Numbered from the stretch's first letter, positions 35,418 through 51,159 are shown. The stretch: 64,000 nt of DNA from Nocardioides nematodiphilus (GCF_020216525.1 NZ_JAIWOY010000010.1:62001-126000); one strand, 5' to 3'. Made by a program: numbers and translations. Notes: a model not told the origin generated them from the letters alone.

Positions 35418-36673
35418 CAGAGCCCGAGCAGCTCACCCAGCTTGGGCTTGATCGCCCACGCCGCGATGAGCTCGTCGTACTCCTTCTTCACGCTGCCGCC
35501 CTTGACCGGGCCGCCGGTGCGGACCGCACGCAGGAGCGTGTTGCGCGGCGTGTGCTGGCTCTCCACGAACTGCACCACGTCGACCTTGTACCCGCTCAGC
35601 CGCAGCAGGGAGGCGCGGACGGCATCGGTCATCGTGTCGGCGAACCGCTCGCGCAGGATGCCGTGCCGCGTGATCATCGCGTACGGGGACGGGGTGGGCG
35701 TGCGGCGCAGCTGCGCCGCGATGTCGTGGTGACAGCAGGGCGCGGCGAGCACCAGCGGCGCCTCCCACGCGATGGCGTGGGCGAGGGCGTCGTCAGTCGC
35801 CGTGTCGCAGGCGTGCAGCGCGAGGACCACGTCGGGCGCCTGCTCGAGCTGGACGCCGTCGATCGTGCCGACCACGAACTCCGCATGCACGCCGAGCTTC
35901 TCGGCGACCTTGGTGTTGTGCCGGGCCGACTGCTCCTTCACATCGACGCCGGTGACGACGACGGGCAGACCGCGGACCTCGGTGAGGTAGCGCTGGGCGG
36001 CGAAGGTGAGATAGCCGTTGCCGCAGCCCAGGTCGACGATCCGCAGTGGCTCCTCGGCGGTGGGGCGGCGCAGCTTCTTGGCCGCCCAGGCGTCGTCGAT
36101 CGCGGCGGAGAGCTGGCGCAGGAACTCCTCGACCTGGCGGTACTTCGCCTGTCGGCTCGGCTTGAGCCGGCCGTCCTTGTCGGAGAGGCCCAGCGCGATG
36201 AAGACCGCGTCGTCCTCGGGCAGCAGCCGCTCCTTGGGCTGGTCGTGCGAGCGGTCGACGACCGGCTCGCCGCTCTCGGCGTCGCCCGCCACCGCCGCCG
36301 CCTTGGTGGCGGTGGTGACCAGGGCCGTGTGCGGCGTCTTCGCCTCGATGGTGGTCTCGGTCTCGATCCCGTCGACCAGCGCGGTCACCGTCCAGCGACC
36401 GAACGGCACGTCCAGCAGCGCGTCCAGGGCCTCCAGGTCGCCGACGGGGTGGTTGGCGGTGAAGGCCTGCGTGGCGTCGTACGTGGTGATCTGCAGGTGC
36501 GTGCCGGCCTTGAGGTCGACGTAGCGGATCTCGGCTCGTCGCCACTCGGGCGTCGTGCCGCGCTGCTTGCCGCTCGCGATCGCCTTGACCAGCACCTCGG
36601 GGTCGCGGATCTGCGACCGCATCCTGTTCAGGGCCCGGAGCAGCGGCTCCGAGGTGCGCTCACCGCCGCTCAT
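35417..36673 (-). CDS. Class I SAM-dependent methyltransferase
   Basis: A 418-residue cytosolic protein. Residues about 1-150 form an uncharacterised alpha/beta N-terminal domain; residues about 205-350 are a class I methyltransferase with motif I IVDLGCGNGYLTFAA and the distinctive segments ALHACDTATDDALAHAI and APCCHHDIAAQL, seen in the GSTCD/Trm13-like methyltransferase group. The substrate (protein, tRNA or small molecule) cannot be told. It is translationally coupled on both sides: its ATG overlaps the 29-residue peptide stop and its stop overlaps the next ATG. Confidence 0.8.
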   Translation of the reverse strand: MSGGERTSEPLLRALNRMRSQIRDPEVLVKAIASGKQRGTTPEWRRAEIRYVDLKAGTHLQITTYDATQAFTANHPVGDLEALDALLDVPFGRWTVTALVDGIETETTIEAKTPHTALVTTATKAAAVAGDAESGEPVVDRSHDQPKERLLPEDDAVFIALGLSDKDGRLKPSRQAKYRQVEEFLRQLSAAIDDAWAAKKLRRPTAEEPLRIVDLGCGNGYLTFAAQRYLTEVRGLPVVVTGVDVKEQSARHNTKVAEKLGVHAEFVVGTIDGVQLEQAPDVVLALHACDTATDDALAHAIAWEAPLVLAAPCCHHDIAAQLRRTPTPSPYAMITRHGILRERFADTMTDAVRASLLRLSGYKVDVVQFVESQHTPRNTLLRAVRTGGPVKGGSVKKEYDELIAAWAIKPKLGELLGL

Positions 36674-36759
36674 CGGTTCACCAGCTGGGCGATGACGACG
36701 ATCACCAGCAGGGCGACCAGGGCGGTCGGGATGATGAGTCGACGCTGGCGGGGGTTCAC
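36670..36759 (-). CDS. 29-residue single-helix membrane peptide
   Basis: GTG at 36759 overlaps the stop of the flavoprotein gene (GTGA), and its TGA overlaps the methyltransferase ATG (ATGA). The peptide has a basic N-terminus (MNPRQRRL) and one hydrophobic helix (IIPTALVALLVIVVIAQLV) ending NR. Overlaps at both ends, exact framing and a clean membrane profile argue for a real microprotein. It may be a membrane anchor or assembly factor for the flavoprotein; that is inference. Confidence 0.6.
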   Translation of the reverse strand: MNPRQRRLIIPTALVALLVIVVIAQLVNR

Positions 36760-39593
36760 TTCGCGACCTTAGAAGCGAAGAGCTCCGCGAGGTGCATCGT
36801 GGGCACGTCGGCGAGGTCGTCGAGCTGGACCCGGCAGGACATGCCGTCTGCGAGGATGACCGCGTCCTTCGACGCACCGCGCACGGCCGGCATCAGGTGC
36901 GTCTCGGCGACCGCGACGGAGACCTCGTAGTGGCCCTGCTCGACGCCGAAGTTGCCTGCCAGGCCGCAGCAGCCCGCCACCTTGGTGACGACCGCACCCG
37001 CCTTCTCGAGCAGCGCCTGGTCGACCTTCCAGCCCATCACGGCGCTCTGGTGGCAGTGCGGCTGGGCGACGACCTCGACGCCCTCCAGGTCCGGCAGCGG
37101 CAGGTCGAGACGCGTGACGAGCTCGGCGAAGGTGAGCAGCCCGTCGGCCACGACCAGCGCCTCCGGGGAGTCGCTCAGCTCGAGGGAGTCCGAGCGGAGC
37201 GTGGCCGTGCAGGACGGCTCCAGGCCCAGCACCGGCACACCGCTGGAGATGTACGGCGCGAGCGTGCGGACCGTACGGTCCATGATCGCCTTGGCCTTGT
37301 CGAGCTGGCCGGTGGTGATCCAGGTCAGACCGCAGCAGGCGTCGTCCTGGATGACCTTGACCCGCAGGCCCTGCGCCTCGAGGAACTCGATGGCGGCCAG
37401 CCCCGAGCGCGGGAAGAAGTGGTCGGTGAAGGAGTCGGCCCACACCCACACGTCCGGCTGGTCCGGGGCGCCGGTCGTGGCACGAGCGCCGTCGGCGCGA
37501 CGCAGCGTCCGGGTCGCGAACCGCGGCACCGACCGGCGCTGGTCGAGCCCCGCCATCGCCTTCGCGATCCGCGCGAACGGCGGGATCCGCATGAGGAGGT
37601 TGATCACGAACGCCAGCGGCGCGGCGAGGCGCGCCCACTTCGGCAGCTGGCCGAGGAAGAAGTGCGAGCGGGGGCGCCGCTCCCCCAGCACGTCGTGCTT
37701 CTGGTGCAGCGACTCGGACTTGTACGTCGCCATGTCGATGCCGCTGGGGCAGTCCGAGGAGCAGCCCTTGCAGGCCAGGCAGAGGTCGAGCGCCTCGCTG
37801 ACGGCGGGATCGGCGAGGCCCTGCACCAGCGCGCCGTCGAGCGCCTCCTGCAGCACCCGCGAGCGACCGCGGGTGCTGTCCTTCTCGTCCATGGTGGCCA
37901 GGTACGAGGGGCACATCACGCCGTTGGTCTTGGGCGCGACGCACTTGCCGACGCCGGTGCAGCGGTGCACGGCCGCACCCAGGTCGCCGTCGTCATGGAT
38001 CAGCTTGAGACCTGTCCGCGGACGCGCGCGCGGGCGCACCGGACGCAGGTCGTCGGTGATCGAGGCGGGCCCCGCGTCGGGGGCCGTGATGATGCCGGGG
38101 TTCATCAGGTTCTCGGGGTCGCAGACCGCCTTGACCTGCTGGAAGAGCTCGATGGAGGTCGCGTCGTACATGTACGGGAGCAGCTCGCCGCGCACGCGGC
38201 CGTCGCCGTGCTCGCCCGAGAGCGTGCCGCCGTACTCCTTGAGCTTGATCGCGCAGGCGGTCATGAAGTCGCGGAACAGCTGCGCCGACTCGGGCTTGCC
38301 GGCCTCGAACGGGAAGTCGATGCGGCAGTGGATGCAGCCGTCGCCGAAGTGGCCGTACGGGATGCCCTGCAGGTTGTGCGCGGCCAGGATCTCGTCGAAG
38401 TCGCGCAGCCAGGCGCCGAGGTGCTCGGGCGGGACGGCGGCGTCCTCCCAGCCGGAGTAGGCCGGGGTCTCCAGCGAGCGGCCGGCCAGGCCGGCGCCGT
38501 CCTCGCGGATGCGCCACAGCGCGGCGGCCTCGCCGGCGTCGGTGACCAGACGGGTCGCGAGCGCCCCGCCCGCAGCCTCGAGCCGGGCGGTGACGTCGCG
38601 GGCGTCGGCGCCCGCGACCTCGGCGAAGAGCCAGCCGCCACCCTTCGGCAGCTCGGGCACGGCCGAGCCCTTGGCGCGGACCAGCTCGACGATGCGCGCG
38701 TCGAGGCCCTCGCAGGCGATCAGGCGGCCCGGCGCGGCGGCGAGCAGGGCCGGTACGGCCTCGGCGGCTTCCGCCATCGTCGGGTAGCCGAGCACCAGCA
38801 TGAGGCGGCCGGGCTCGTCGGTGACGAGGCGGACGGTGGTCTCCAGGACGGTCGCGAGCGAGCCCTCCGTACCGACCAGGAAGCGCTCGAAGCGGCGGCG
38901 TTCGGGCAGCAGGTGCTCGAGCGAGTAGCCCGACACCTGGCGGCCGAAGCGGCCGAACTCGGTCCGGAGGTGGGCCAGGTTGGCGTCGGCGATCGCGGCC
39001 AGCCGCTTCGCCGTGGCCGACACGGTCTCGCCGCCCCAGACGCCGTCGGAGAACGAGGCCCGCTCGCCGTTGCCGAAGATGACGTCCATCGCCTCGACGT
39101 TGTCGACGGTGCGGCCGTAGCCGAGCGCGCGCGAGCCGCAGGCGTTGTTGCCGATCATGCCGCCGATGGTGCAGCGGGGGTGCGTCGACGGGTCGGGCCC
39201 GAAGCGCAGGCCGTACGGCGCGGCGGCGCGCTGCAGGTCGGCGTGGACCACACCCGGCTCGATGCGGGCCGTACGGGCCTCGGGGTCGATCTCCAGCACC
39301 CGGTTGAAGCCACGGGTGTCGACGACGATGCCCGGGCCGACCGCGTTGCCCGCGATCGAGGTGCCGGCGCCGCGCAGCGTGACCGGGACGCCGAGGGCGC
39401 GGGAGGCGTCGTGCACCGCGAGCAGGTCCTCGATGCTGCGGGCCTTGACGACGGCCTGCGGGATGACCCGGTAGAGCGACGCGTCGGAGGAGTAGAGCGC
39501 CCGGGCGAGGGTCGAGTCGTCGACCTCGCGCAGACCCCGCGTGCGGAGCTCCGAGGCGAGGTCGGCAGCGGCCAGGTCACCAGTCAGCGTCAC
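36756..39593 (-). CDS. FAD- and FeS-containing D-2-hydroxyacid dehydrogenase (D-2-hydroxyglutarate dehydrogenase-like, YdiJ type)
   Basis: A 945-residue fusion. Residues about 30-520 are a FAD_binding_4/FAD-oxidase C flavodomain (VTLRGAGTSIAGNAVGPGIVVDT; IGGMIGNNACGSRALGYG; GTLSGEHGDGRVRGELL). Residues about 580-680 hold two ferredoxin-type clusters, including LCLACKGCSSDCPSG. The C-terminus carries CCG modules (DDACCGLTW; PHCHQSAVMG; GCCGLAGNFG) as in GlpC/LutA. The layout is that of YdiJ-type D-2-hydroxyglutarate dehydrogenase, with D-lactate dehydrogenase as the alternative. GTG at 39593 follows the transhydrogenase gene stop by 4 bases, which supports D-2-hydroxyglutarate as substrate. 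Confidence 0.85.
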   Translation of the reverse strand: MTLTGDLAAADLASELRTRGLREVDDSTLARALYSSDASLYRVIPQAVVKARSIEDLLAVHDASRALGVPVTLRGAGTSIAGNAVGPGIVVDTRGFNRVLEIDPEARTARIEPGVVHADLQRAAAPYGLRFGPDPSTHPRCTIGGMIGNNACGSRALGYGRTVDNVEAMDVIFGNGERASFSDGVWGGETVSATAKRLAAIADANLAHLRTEFGRFGRQVSGYSLEHLLPERRRFERFLVGTEGSLATVLETTVRLVTDEPGRLMLVLGYPTMAEAAEAVPALLAAAPGRLIACEGLDARIVELVRAKGSAVPELPKGGGWLFAEVAGADARDVTARLEAAGGALATRLVTDAGEAAALWRIREDGAGLAGRSLETPAYSGWEDAAVPPEHLGAWLRDFDEILAAHNLQGIPYGHFGDGCIHCRIDFPFEAGKPESAQLFRDFMTACAIKLKEYGGTLSGEHGDGRVRGELLPYMYDATSIELFQQVKAVCDPENLMNPGIITAPDAGPASITDDLRPVRPRARPRTGLKLIHDDGDLGAAVHRCTGVGKCVAPKTNGVMCPSYLATMDEKDSTRGRSRVLQEALDGALVQGLADPAVSEALDLCLACKGCSSDCPSGIDMATYKSESLHQKHDVLGERRPRSHFFLGQLPKWARLAAPLAFVINLLMRIPPFARIAKAMAGLDQRRSVPRFATRTLRRADGARATTGAPDQPDVWVWADSFTDHFFPRSGLAAIEFLEAQGLRVKVIQDDACCGLTWITTGQLDKAKAIMDRTVRTLAPYISSGVPVLGLEPSCTATLRSDSLELSDSPEALVVADGLLTFAELVTRLDLPLPDLEGVEVVAQPHCHQSAVMGWKVDQALLEKAGAVVTKVAGCCGLAGNFGVEQGHYEVSVAVAETHLMPAVRGASKDAVILADGMSCRVQLDDLADVPTMHLAELFASKVAK

Positions 39594-39597
39594 CTGG

Positions 39598-40857
39598 TCA
39601 TTCTCCCATCGACGCCCCGAAGATCCGAACCAGGTCGTCCTCGGTAGGACGCTTGGGAGCGATCGAGAGCAGCCGCTCCTGCTTGAGCGCACCGTCGACC
39701 AGGTCCCCGACGTCGCCGTGGGTGTAGCCGACCTCACTCAGCCCGGCCGGCATCCCGATGTCGTCCATCAGGCTCCGCAGCACGGTCGGCAGCACGTCGG
39801 GCCCGTCTCCGGTCACCGCCGGGTCGAGCAGCCGCGCCGCCCGGAGGTGCCGCTCCGGCGAGGCGTCGTAGGTGAACCGGAACGCCTCCGCGGCCGTCAG
39901 CGCCACCGACATCCCGTGCGGGATCACCGGGTGCCCGGCCGGATAGCCGGCGGGTGTGTAGTCGCGGACGCGGCCGGCGATCGGGTACGCGTCCGCGTGC
40001 GGGATGTGCACGCCGGCGTTGCCGAAGCCGAGCCCCGCGAAGGTGGCGGCCTGCGCCATCTCCTCGCGCGCCGGCACATCCGAGCCGTCCCGCACGGCCC
40101 GGCGGAACGAGCTCGCCAGCAGGCTCATCGCCTTCTCCGACCACATGTCCGCGATCGGGTTCGCCCCGCAGTACGGCACCCGCGCCTCGGGCGCCTTGCG
40201 CTCGAAGGCGGTGTACGGCTTGGCGGTGTAGGACTCCAGCGCGTGGCACAGGATGTCCATGCCCGCGCTCGCGGTGACCATCGCCGGCTGGGTCAGGGTC
40301 AGCGCCGGGTCGACGATCGCCAGGGTGGGGCGCAGCGCGGCGTGCGAGATGCCGGTCTTCACCTTGAGCGCCAGCACGTCCAGGACACAGACCGTCGTCG
40401 ACTCGGCCCCGGTCCCGGTGGTCGTCGGCACGGCGATCAGCGGCAGCAGATCGTTGACCGGGGCGACGGCCCTGCCGACCGGAGCGTTGACGTAGTCCAT
40501 CAGCTCACCGGGGTTTGTCAGCAGCAGGTTGACCGCCTTCGCGGTGTCGATCGACGACCCGCCGCCCAGCGCCACGATCGCCTCGAAGGGACCCTCGGCA
40601 CGAGCGAAGTCGATCGCGAGCGCGAACGAGGCGTCGGTCGGCTCGACGGAGACCCGGTCGAAGACCACCACCTCGACCCCGGCCGCTCGAGCCTGATCCG
40701 CGACGCGCGCAGGATGCCCCGTCGCCGCCACGCCGGCGTCGGTCACCAGCAGCACGCGCCGCGCACCGCGCCGAGCCAGCTCGAACCCGATCTCGTCCGA
40801 AGCCCCGGTCCCGAACTTCAGCGCCGGGGCCGCATAGGTGAACACCGTCTCAGTCAC
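39598..40857 (-). CDS. Hydroxyacid-oxoacid transhydrogenase (iron-type alcohol dehydrogenase, ADHFE1-like)
   Basis: A 419-residue protein of the iron-containing alcohol dehydrogenase superfamily, closest by recall to human ADHFE1: the shared segments VEPTDASFALAIDFA, ALGGGSSIDTAKAVNLL, IAVPTTTGTGAES, LCHALESYTAKPY, FAGLGFGNAGVHI and PHGMSVALT are characteristic. ADHFE1 moves hydride from 4-hydroxybutyrate to 2-oxoglutarate, giving succinate semialdehyde and D-2-hydroxyglutarate without a free cofactor. Metal-binding His residues are present in these motifs. The next gene encodes a likely D-2-hydroxyglutarate dehydrogenase, so product recycling is plausible. It heads the leftward polycistron. 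Confidence 0.84.
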   Translation of the reverse strand: MTETVFTYAAPALKFGTGASDEIGFELARRGARRVLLVTDAGVAATGHPARVADQARAAGVEVVVFDRVSVEPTDASFALAIDFARAEGPFEAIVALGGGSSIDTAKAVNLLLTNPGELMDYVNAPVGRAVAPVNDLLPLIAVPTTTGTGAESTTVCVLDVLALKVKTGISHAALRPTLAIVDPALTLTQPAMVTASAGMDILCHALESYTAKPYTAFERKAPEARVPYCGANPIADMWSEKAMSLLASSFRRAVRDGSDVPAREEMAQAATFAGLGFGNAGVHIPHADAYPIAGRVRDYTPAGYPAGHPVIPHGMSVALTAAEAFRFTYDASPERHLRAARLLDPAVTGDGPDVLPTVLRSLMDDIGMPAGLSEVGYTHGDVGDLVDGALKQERLLSIAPKRPTEDDLVRIFGASMGE

Positions 40858-40874
40858 CCCAGCAACCTAGCCGA

Positions 40875-40899
40875 GGCCCGCGGCCCACTGAGGCGGGCC
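40875..40899 (-). terminator. Hairpin between Nudix and transhydrogenase genes
   Basis: GGCCCGC at 40875-40881 pairs with GCGGGCC at 40893-40899. It lies 15 bases beyond the Nudix stop and 17 bases before the transhydrogenase start, so it probably separates the menJ-Nudix unit from the downstream polycistron. Confidence 0.5.
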
Positions 40900-40914
40900 G
40901 ACGGACAGCGCGCG

Positions 40915-41853
40915 TCAGCGCGAAGCCAGAGCCGTCCGCACGACCCCGCGCACCTCGACCGCACCCGACTCGATCTCGGCAACGGGGATCCACTGCACCG
41001 CGTCGGTCGTCTGGTCCTGCGGATCCCTCCGCACCTCGATCCCCGCAGGCACCGTCGCCGCGAAGATCAGATGGATCCCGTGGAAGTCCTCGTACCGCCC
41101 GCTCGGCGCCATCCCGGCGAAGGCGGCGTCGTCGACGGCGAGCAGCGCGCCCGGCACGGCGACCACGCCGGTCTCCTCCTCGACCTCGCGAACCAGCGTG
41201 GCCAGCGGCGCCTCGCCGAAGGCGATCCCGCCGCCGGGCAGGTTCCACTGGCCGGGGTGCGGGCTGTGCACCGAGTTGCGACACAGCAGCACCTCCTCCC
41301 CCGCAGAGCCGGCGCGCACGATCAGCGCGTACGCCGAGATCCGCTGCACCTGCGCGGGCCGGTGGACCCGCAGCGCGTCACGGACCAGCGGCACGGTCGG
41401 GACGATGCCGTCCACCACGGCGGACAGGGGGTGCCAGGCCGCCTCGGCGGTGGTGCCGCCGACCTCGACCGTGTGCGGGACGGGCGAGTCGGCGGGGACC
41501 CAGCCGTCGTAGACGATCCGGAGCGCGTGCGCGTCCACGCGCTTGCCGCGCCAGTTGCGCTGACCGTGGTGGCTGAAGACGTGCGCGGTGTCGCCCACGG
41601 TCGCGGACAGGCCGGTCTCCTCACGGACCTCGCGGACGACGGCGGCGCGCGGGTCCTCGCCGTGCTCGATGCCGCCGCCGGGCAGCGTCCAGACCTCGTC
41701 GTCGGTGACGACCGCGGAGAGTCGGCTCAGCAGGATCTCCAGCCCGTGGTCGGGCGAGACCCGCTGGATGATCGCGTACGCCGCGACCCGCTGCCGGCGC
41801 GGGAGCCGGCGCGAGCCGCCGCGGCCTCCGCTCCGCGTCCCGCCGCGCCCCAT
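40915..41853 (-). CDS. Tandem Nudix hydrolase (two complete Nudix domains)
   Basis: A 312-residue protein with two full Nudix boxes: GGIEHGEDPRAAVVREVREETGL (domain 1, residues about 20-165) and GGIAFGEAPLATLVREVEEETGV (domain 2, about 170-312). Both keep the REVxEExG core, so both may be catalytic. Nudix enzymes cleave nucleoside diphosphates linked to another group; the substrate is unknown. The basic, Gly/Arg-rich N-terminus may be mis-started by about 20 residues. It overlaps the menJ stop by one base. Confidence 0.87.
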   Translation of the reverse strand: MGRGGTRSGGRGGSRRLPRRQRVAAYAIIQRVSPDHGLEILLSRLSAVVTDDEVWTLPGGGIEHGEDPRAAVVREVREETGLSATVGDTAHVFSHHGQRNWRGKRVDAHALRIVYDGWVPADSPVPHTVEVGGTTAEAAWHPLSAVVDGIVPTVPLVRDALRVHRPAQVQRISAYALIVRAGSAGEEVLLCRNSVHSPHPGQWNLPGGGIAFGEAPLATLVREVEEETGVVAVPGALLAVDDAAFAGMAPSGRYEDFHGIHLIFAATVPAGIEVRRDPQDQTTDAVQWIPVAEIESGAVEVRGVVRTALASR

Positions 41854-43112
41854 CAGAGGCTCCCGAAGAGCGGGCGCTCGTCACGCTTGGCGACGCTGCG
41901 GCCCGCGCGACGCCACAGCCGCGCGGCCAGGTCGCGGTCCTCGTCGGTGACGAGGTTGCCCATCCAGCGCAACGCGAGCTGCATCATCCAGGTCGAGCGC
42001 ATCCCGATCGGGCCGAGCGCGGCCACGATCTTGGGGTTGGTGGCGATCTCTGCGAGCCGGCGCGCCACGGCGAAGGACTCGCCGTAGTGGGCGCGCAGCA
42101 GCTCGGGCCACAGCGCCTCCAGTGAGACGTGGCGCGAGGCGGACAGGACGTCGGCGATCAGCCGGCCGGTCTCCAGGCCGTAGTCGATGCCCTCGCCGTT
42201 GAGCGGGTTCACACAGGCGGCGGCGTCGCCGATCAGCGCCCAGTTGGGCCCGGCGACGCCGGAGACGGCACCACCCATCGGCAGCAGCGCGGACGCCTCC
42301 GCCCGGAGCTCGCCGCTGAGGCCGAACTCCTCGCGGATCGACTCGGCGTAGACCCGCATCAGCGGCTTGATCGCGACATCGGCCGGGCGCTTCGCAGTGG
42401 CCAGCGTGCCGGCGCCGAGGTTGACCTCGCCGGTGCCGAGGGGGAAGACCCAGCCGTAGCCGGACAGCAGGTTCCTCTCCGCGTCGCGGAGCTCGAGGTG
42501 CGAGCTGATCCACGGGTCGTCGGTCCGGTCCGAGGTGACGTACGAGCGGCCGGCAACGCCGTACACGGTGTCGCGGTGCCATTCCCGGCCGAGGACCTTG
42601 CCCAGCGGCGAGCGGACGCCGTCGGCGACCACGACGCGCTGCACGTCGATCGAGCGCCCGCCGGAGAGGATCACGGTGGAGATCCGGCCGTCGGGCCCGC
42701 GCACGACGTCGCTGGCCCGCATGCCGTCGACCGCCGTCGCACCGGCCTTGATGGCCACGGTGCGCAGGTGGTCGTCGAGCTCGGTGCGTGCCACGGCCGA
42801 CCCCCAGTCGGGCAGGCCCGTACCCGACGTCCCAGGGCCGGGCCAGCGCAGCTCGAGGGTCTGGCCGAAGCCGTGCGCGCGCAGGCCGTGGTTGACGGTG
42901 TGCGTGCGCACCCAGTCCTCCAGCCCCAGGCGCGACAGCTCGGCGATCGCGCGCGGCGTCAGGCCGTCGCCGCAGGTCTTGTCGCGCGGGAAGACGGCTG
43001 CGTCCACCAGGACGACGTCGACGCCGGCGCGGGCCAGCCAGGCGGCCGCCGAGGAGCCCGCCGGCCCCGCACCGACGACGAGGACATCGGTCGATGCGGG
43101 CAGCGCGGTCAT
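41853..43112 (-). CDS. menJ: Menaquinone beta-isoprene reductase (MenJ-like, geranylgeranyl reductase family)
   Basis: A 419-residue FAD enzyme that reduces one isoprene unit of the menaquinone side chain. By recall it is close to mycobacterial MenJ across the whole length: the FAD motif VLVVGAGPAGSSAAAWLA, PRDKTCGDGLTPRAIAEL, YGVAGRSYV...DPWISSHLELR, GYGWVFPLGTGEVNLGAG, and GDAAACVNPLNGEGIDYGLETGRL. It is membrane-associated by function. Its start lies 20 bases after the DUF4232 stop and its stop overlaps the Nudix start. Confidence 0.87.
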   Translation of the reverse strand: MTALPASTDVLVVGAGPAGSSAAAWLARAGVDVVLVDAAVFPRDKTCGDGLTPRAIAELSRLGLEDWVRTHTVNHGLRAHGFGQTLELRWPGPGTSGTGLPDWGSAVARTELDDHLRTVAIKAGATAVDGMRASDVVRGPDGRISTVILSGGRSIDVQRVVVADGVRSPLGKVLGREWHRDTVYGVAGRSYVTSDRTDDPWISSHLELRDAERNLLSGYGWVFPLGTGEVNLGAGTLATAKRPADVAIKPLMRVYAESIREEFGLSGELRAEASALLPMGGAVSGVAGPNWALIGDAAACVNPLNGEGIDYGLETGRLIADVLSASRHVSLEALWPELLRAHYGESFAVARRLAEIATNPKIVAALGPIGMRSTWMMQLALRWMGNLVTDEDRDLAARLWRRAGRSVAKRDERPLFGSL

Positions 43113-43132
43113 GCGCAGAGGCTACCTGGGAG

Positions 43133-43663
43133 TCAGCGGACCTTCCGCAACGCCCGATGGCTCAGCTGGAACCCGCCGTCCCCACCGCCCAGCGGCTTCG
43201 CGCACGCCAGCGTCCGGTACGCGACGAACTGACTGGCTCGTGCGTTCGGCACATAGACCCGGAAGCCATCGGCCCGGGTCGGGTGACACTCCCGCTTGGG
43301 GAAGTTGAGCGCGTCGGCGATCTGGGCCAGGCTCGTCGCCCGCTCACCGGGCCGGAGCACGAAGCTGCGCACCGGCGTGCCCGCCGCCCGCGTCGCGGGC
43401 GAGCCGAGCTGGGTGCCGTCGCCGTGCCCGACGAGCGAGAGCCCGCCGAACCCACCGGTACGGCAGGCGTGGTCGCCCACGTTCGTGTAGCGCAGCGCGA
43501 CGTACGCGCTGCCGGCTGCGGCCCCCTTCGGATGCAGCGTGACGTGCAGATCGGCGTTGGTGCAGGCCGGGGCGCCCGCGGCGGACGCCGTGCTCGGGAG
43601 CGCCAGCGCGCTGCCGGCGAGAAGCAGACCCGGTAGGGCCCTCGTGAAGCGGTTCATCGTCAT
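43133..43663 (-). CDS. Secreted DUF4232 domain protein
   Basis: A 176-residue exported protein: signal peptide (residues 1 to about 28, GLLLAGSALALPSTASAAG), then a DUF4232 beta-sandwich (ACTNADLHVTLHPKGAAAGSAYVALRYTNVGDHACRTGGFGGLSLVG). Two cysteines (near residues 34 and 67) and two more later may form disulfides. DUF4232 proteins are abundant in actinobacteria and have no assigned role. It lies upstream of menJ on the same strand; an AGGAGGTATG stretch provides the ribosome-binding site. Confidence 0.82.
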   Translation of the reverse strand: MTMNRFTRALPGLLLAGSALALPSTASAAGAPACTNADLHVTLHPKGAAAGSAYVALRYTNVGDHACRTGGFGGLSLVGHGDGTQLGSPATRAAGTPVRSFVLRPGERATSLAQIADALNFPKRECHPTRADGFRVYVPNARASQFVAYRTLACAKPLGGGDGGFQLSHRALRKVR

Positions 43664-43735
43664 ACCTCCTGACAGAGAGACGCGTTCGCTCCTTCCATGG
43701 TTGCACCGCCCGGCGACGACCCCCGGAAATGCACC

Positions 43736-43771
43736 GAGCGGGCGCGGATCCCGGAGGATCCACGCCCGCTC
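43736..43771 (-). terminator. rpoBC operon terminator
   Basis: GAGCGGGCGCGGATCC (43736-43751) pairs with GGATCCACGCCCGCTC (43756-43771) with one mismatch around the loop CGGA. It lies 22 bases beyond the rpoC stop on the minus strand and is followed in that direction by GGTGCATTT. Confidence 0.8.
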
Positions 43772-43793
43772 AGCGGACTAGCTCAGACTCGCG

Positions 43794-47594
<3,801 letters not shown>

Positions 47595-47650
47595 TTTGGC
47601 TTCTAGTCCTTCGTTAGTTCTCGAAATTGAAGTCAGGTGGGACTGAGGGA

Positions 47651-47682
47651 GGTGGTGCGCCGGGCTGGGCCGGCGCACCACC
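47651..47682 (-). other. Perfect 13-bp hairpin between rpoB and rpoC
   Basis: GGTGGTGCGCCGG (47651-47663) pairs perfectly with CCGGCGCACCACC (47670-47682) around a 6-base loop. It begins 6 bases after the rpoB stop. No T-run follows, so full termination is unlikely; a processing site or partial attenuator adjusting the rpoB:rpoC ratio is possible. Confidence 0.65.
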
Positions 47683-47688
47683 GATCAC

Positions 47689-51159
<3,471 letters not shown>

